From NCBI GenBank assembly GCA_009783115.1, contig WRHT01000073.1, positions 1 to 7,111 of the forward strand: a stretch of 7,111 bases of DNA, in the 5' to 3' direction. A program made the position numbers and the translations under genes. This DNA comes from Desulfovibrionaceae bacterium. Lineage in GTDB: Bacteria > Desulfobacterota > Desulfovibrionia > Desulfovibrionales > Desulfovibrionaceae. The notes under the pieces were generated by a model that searched no databases, was not told the origin of the DNA, and saw only the letters and a list, made by a program, of their open reading frames with translations. Positions 4,636 through 7,111 of this stretch are shown piece by piece. The stretch's first letter is position 1, and every line of letters starts with the position of its first letter.

Positions 4636-6942
4636 TCAGGCTGTTTTGTCCGCGTAGAAATTGATCAGGCATCCGGCCAGGAGAATGGATTTTTCCTCCT
4701 CGGTGAGCTGATCCAGGCGCAGGCGGAGTGGGAGAGAGGAGCCAGGACGCAGCAGCAGGGCAGGGATCTCCGGCAGGTTCAGGCGTACGGCCTGGCGGAT
4801 GTTGGGCACATACAGGCGGTCGCCGGTTCGGATTTCCGGATTTTCCCGGTCCGGCAGACGCAGGGGCAGGATTCCCCAGTTGATCAGGTTGCTGCGGTAG
4901 CGTTTGGTGGCATATTCCACGGCCAGGTTGGCCCAGCCGCCCAGGATTTTTTGGCAGGAGGCGGCCTGTTCCCTGGCCGAACCATCGCCTGGGCGGAGGG
5001 CAAAAACGCAGCTCCCCAAACCCAGGCGGCTCAAAGCTTCGTGGTCATCCAGGTTTTCCGCGCCAGGCGGCAGTATGGCGCGCAGAATGGCCAGTTCAGC
5101 TTGCAGGGCCGGGGAAGGTGTTTCTCCGGGCAGGAGTTTTTTGCGTTCCCGCTCCAGGGCCAGAACCGCCTTGGCCCGCCCCACATAGCCGGGGTCCTTG
5201 CGGGCCAGGGTGAATTCGGCTAGGCGCAGGGGATTGGATCGGTAGGAAGAGGTTTCACCCGAGGGGATGAGTTCATCGGTGGTGGTCACCGGGTCATAGA
5301 TGGCCGAGGCCGCGATCAGCAGCAGGTTTTCCGGCAGGGGGTCCAGGGCCGGCCAGTCGGTGATGTTCGGTCCGAATTCCAGGTTTTCTTCGGGCTTCGG
5401 GGCCGGAGATCCCTTCCAGCCGTGATAGACGCGCCGCGCATACGGGGTGGGGTCATAAAAATAATCGTCGTCCAGCCGGTCTTCCTGGGGAAAATTTAGT
5501 TCATCGGCCGGGGTGAGGACGCCGCCGGCGAGGACGGTGGCGGCGATAGAACGGGCGTCCATCAGGGCCACGAAGGCCATTTGCCCTTCCGTCGGCCGGG
5601 ATCCCTCCCGGTTGGGGAAATTGCGGGTGGTGTGGCGGATGGAGAAGGCGTTATGCGCCGGCACATCTCCGGCCCCGAAGCAGGGGCCGCAGAATGCGGT
5701 GCGCAAGCTGGCCCCGCTTTCGGCCAGAGCCGGGATCGCTCCTTTTTTCAGCAGGGCCGTGAAGATTGGCTGGCTCGCCGGGTAAACGGACAGGGTAAGG
5801 GCCGGGGAGCCGGCGCTTTGTCCCTGGAGCAGCCGGGCGGCTTGCAGGATGTTTTCATAGCCGCCTCCGGCGCAGCCGGCGATGATCGCCTGGTCAACAA
5901 TGAATTTGCCCTGGCGGAATTTCCGGCGCAGTCCGGGAGTGAGTTCCGGGGTATGGCGGCGGCTTTCCTTTTCCACCTGATCCAGAAGGTCCGGGGCATT
6001 GGCCAGAAATTCGCGGACAGGGTAAGCGTTGCCGGGGTGGAAGGGCAGGGCGATCATCGGCTCCACCCGCGCCAGGTCAACTTCCACCGCCAAATCGTAA
6101 TAAGCGCCTTCTTCCGGGGCCAGTTCCAGGTAATCCGCCGTCCGGCCGTGCTTTTCCAGCCAGGCGCGGATGCGGGCATCGGTCTGCCAGATGGAGGAAA
6201 GGCAGGCGGTTTCCGTGCTCATGACATCAATGCCCAGGCGGTACTCCGGGGAAAGGGCGGCCACTCCGGGGCCGAAAAATTCCAGGATGCGATTGGTGAC
6301 CAGACCGTCTGGAAAGAGGGCGCGGATCAGGACCAGGGCCACATCCTGCGGCCCGACCCCAGGACGGGGGCTGCCCTTGAGGAAGATAGCCGCCGTCTCC
6401 GGGCGATCCAGCTCGTAGTGGCGGCCAAGGAGCTGCTTTACCAGTTCCGGCCCGCCTTCGCCCACACCCATGCAGCCGAGCGCCCCGTAGCGGGTGTGGC
6501 TGTCCGATCCCAGGATCATCTTGCCGCCCCCGGCCAGGGTTTCCCGCACATATTGGTGGATCACCGCCAGGTGGGGAGGGACGAAATCCCCTCCGTACTT
6601 CCGGGCCGCGGAAAGGCCGAAAGCATGATCGTCTTCGTTGATGGTCCCGCCAACCGCCCCCAGGCTGTTGTGGCAGTTGGTGAAAACGTAAGGCATGGGG
6701 AAGCTCTGCATGCCGCTGGCCCTGGCCGTCTGCACGATGCCGACATAAGTGATGTCATGGGAGGCCAGGGCGTCAAAACGCAGACGGAGTTTGTCTTCGC
6801 TTCCTGAAGAATTGTGTTTTTCCAGGATTTTCCAGGCCATGGTCCGGCGGAAACCTTGGGATCTTCCGTCTTTTAGGGCCTGGGGATCGGTTTCCAGGGC
6901 GCCCTTGCGCCAAAGGGCGCCTTTTGGGTGAATGGCAAGCAT
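4636..6942 (-). CDS. ybhJ: Aconitase-superfamily hydratase, YbhJ type
   Basis: This 768-residue protein has the aconitase fold and matches, in my memory of it, E. coli YbhJ, whose substrate is unknown. The expected reaction is a reversible dehydration/hydration of a hydroxy acid by a [4Fe-4S] cluster in the cytoplasm. Visible motifs: TNCHNSLGAVGGTINEDDH (88-106), SDSHTRYGALG (146-156, the aconitase Asp-Ser-His motif), Cys357 in AGCAGG and Cys418/Cys421 in FCGPCFG (three cluster ligands), RNFPNREGS (440-448), TTTDELIPSGETSSYRSNP (553-571) and GDGSAREQAA (652-661, where aconitase has GSSREHAA). It is a full-length enzyme, not IPMI or a canonical AcnA or AcnB. The start at 6942 has AAGAGG 5 bases upstream and overlaps the preceding stop in TAATG. 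Met35 is an alternative, where the family-like sequence AWKILEKH begins. A hairpin lies in codons 8-15. It is likely in one operon with the gene before it and with rluD-coaE. Confidence 0.92.
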   Translation of the reverse strand: MLAIHPKGALWRKGALETDPQALKDGRSQGFRRTMAWKILEKHNSSGSEDKLRLRFDALASHDITYVGIVQTARASGMQSFPMPYVFTNCHNSLGAVGGTINEDDHAFGLSAARKYGGDFVPPHLAVIHQYVRETLAGGGKMILGSDSHTRYGALGCMGVGEGGPELVKQLLGRHYELDRPETAAIFLKGSPRPGVGPQDVALVLIRALFPDGLVTNRILEFFGPGVAALSPEYRLGIDVMSTETACLSSIWQTDARIRAWLEKHGRTADYLELAPEEGAYYDLAVEVDLARVEPMIALPFHPGNAYPVREFLANAPDLLDQVEKESRRHTPELTPGLRRKFRQGKFIVDQAIIAGCAGGGYENILQAARLLQGQSAGSPALTLSVYPASQPIFTALLKKGAIPALAESGASLRTAFCGPCFGAGDVPAHNAFSIRHTTRNFPNREGSRPTEGQMAFVALMDARSIAATVLAGGVLTPADELNFPQEDRLDDDYFYDPTPYARRVYHGWKGSPAPKPEENLEFGPNITDWPALDPLPENLLLIAASAIYDPVTTTDELIPSGETSSYRSNPLRLAEFTLARKDPGYVGRAKAVLALERERKKLLPGETPSPALQAELAILRAILPPGAENLDDHEALSRLGLGSCVFALRPGDGSAREQAASCQKILGGWANLAVEYATKRYRSNLINWGILPLRLPDRENPEIRTGDRLYVPNIRQAVRLNLPEIPALLLRPGSSLPLRLRLDQLTEEEKSILLAGCLINFYADKTA
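6898..6921 (-). other. GC-rich hairpin in the first codons of the hydratase gene
   Basis: Perfect 9-bp inverted repeat GGCGCCCTT / AAGGGCGCC (6898-6906 and 6913-6921) with a 6-base loop. In the - strand mRNA it starts 21 bases after the A of the ATG at 6942, where it could hinder initiation. It encodes the repeated peptide KGALWRKGAL. On the + strand TTTT follows, but no + strand gene ends nearby. Confidence 0.55.
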
Positions 6943-7111
6943 TATAACCTCTTGAGCATTTCCGGGGCCACTTCGCGCATGAGCAGGATCAGCACTTTTT
7001 TCATTATGCTTTCGTAATCCTCGTCCGTCCAGCCGGATTGCGCGACCAACATATAGTACAGATGCATGTCGGTAAAGGCCCAGAAGATGTCGGCCAGCAT
7101 TTTTTCCTGCG
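6942..7111 (-). CDS. C-terminal fragment of a possible TetR-family regulator
   Basis: An open frame enters the window from the right edge and ends at TAA (6944-6942). It gives 55 visible residues, with ADIFWAFTDMHLYYML, then QSGWTDEDYESIMKKVLILLMREVAPEMLKRL. The mainly helical, hydrophobic pattern resembles the ligand-binding C-terminus of TetR-type repressors. The DNA-binding N-terminus is outside the window, so the family is a guess. That it is coding is better supported. Its stop overlaps the hydratase ATG by one base, its last codons hold the AAGAGG ribosome site of that gene, and the frame is open across the whole stretch. If it is a regulator, the overlap implies co-expression with the hydratase and possible autoregulation. 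Confidence 0.55.
   Translation of the reverse strand, partial: QEKMLADIFWAFTDMHLYYMLVAQSGWTDEDYESIMKKVLILLMREVAPEMLKRL

Noticed and set aside
5581..6807. 408-codon open frame on the + strand
   Set aside because: It lies wholly antisense to the hydratase gene, whose aconitase motifs are unmistakable. Its composition is that of a shadow frame in GC-rich coding DNA and it has no recognisable domain.
6898..6925. + strand terminator (9-bp stem followed by TTTT)
   Set aside because: No + strand gene ends upstream of it and it lies inside the hydratase coding region, so it is listed only as a hairpin.

Overview
The window (GC-rich) looks like a delta-proteobacterial chromosome, most likely of the Desulfovibrionaceae or a close relative. 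This rests on the gene order flgB-flgC-fliE-fliF, on the Desulfovibrio-like wording of FlgB and FlgC, and on an RluD-type pseudouridine synthase fused to dephospho-CoA kinase. The assignment is by eye, from memory of family sequences.

Left half, + strand (1-2862): a tightly packed flagellar basal-body cluster. It encodes the rod proteins FlgB (5' end cut by the window) and FlgC, the rod/MS-ring adaptor FliE, and the MS-ring protein FliF. flgB and flgC overlap by one base, and the other genes are 13 to 36 bases apart, so they almost certainly share one transcript whose promoter lies outside the window. The flgB frame stays open to base 1 across a T7-C10 homopolymer. Placed against the usual FlgB N-terminus, this tract falls inside the coding region, which makes it a possible slippage switch (or a sequencing artefact). 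The operon stops after fliF: a strong intrinsic terminator, and a second weaker one, lie immediately downstream. fliG, the usual next gene, is absent here.

Right half, - strand (2866-7111), read from right to left: the C-terminal end of a protein that may be a TetR-type regulator; a 768-residue aconitase-superfamily hydratase of the E. coli YbhJ type, translationally coupled to it through a TAATG overlap; and, after 24 bases, the 581-residue RluD-CoaE fusion. The spacing suggests one operon joining an uncharacterised metabolic enzyme to housekeeping functions (rRNA modification and the last step of CoA synthesis).

The two operons converge with only 3 bases between their stop codons. Both terminators of the flagellar operon therefore lie inside the last codons of the RluD-CoaE gene. 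No tRNA, rRNA, CRISPR array, insertion sequence or prophage element was seen, and no gap between genes is longer than 36 bases.
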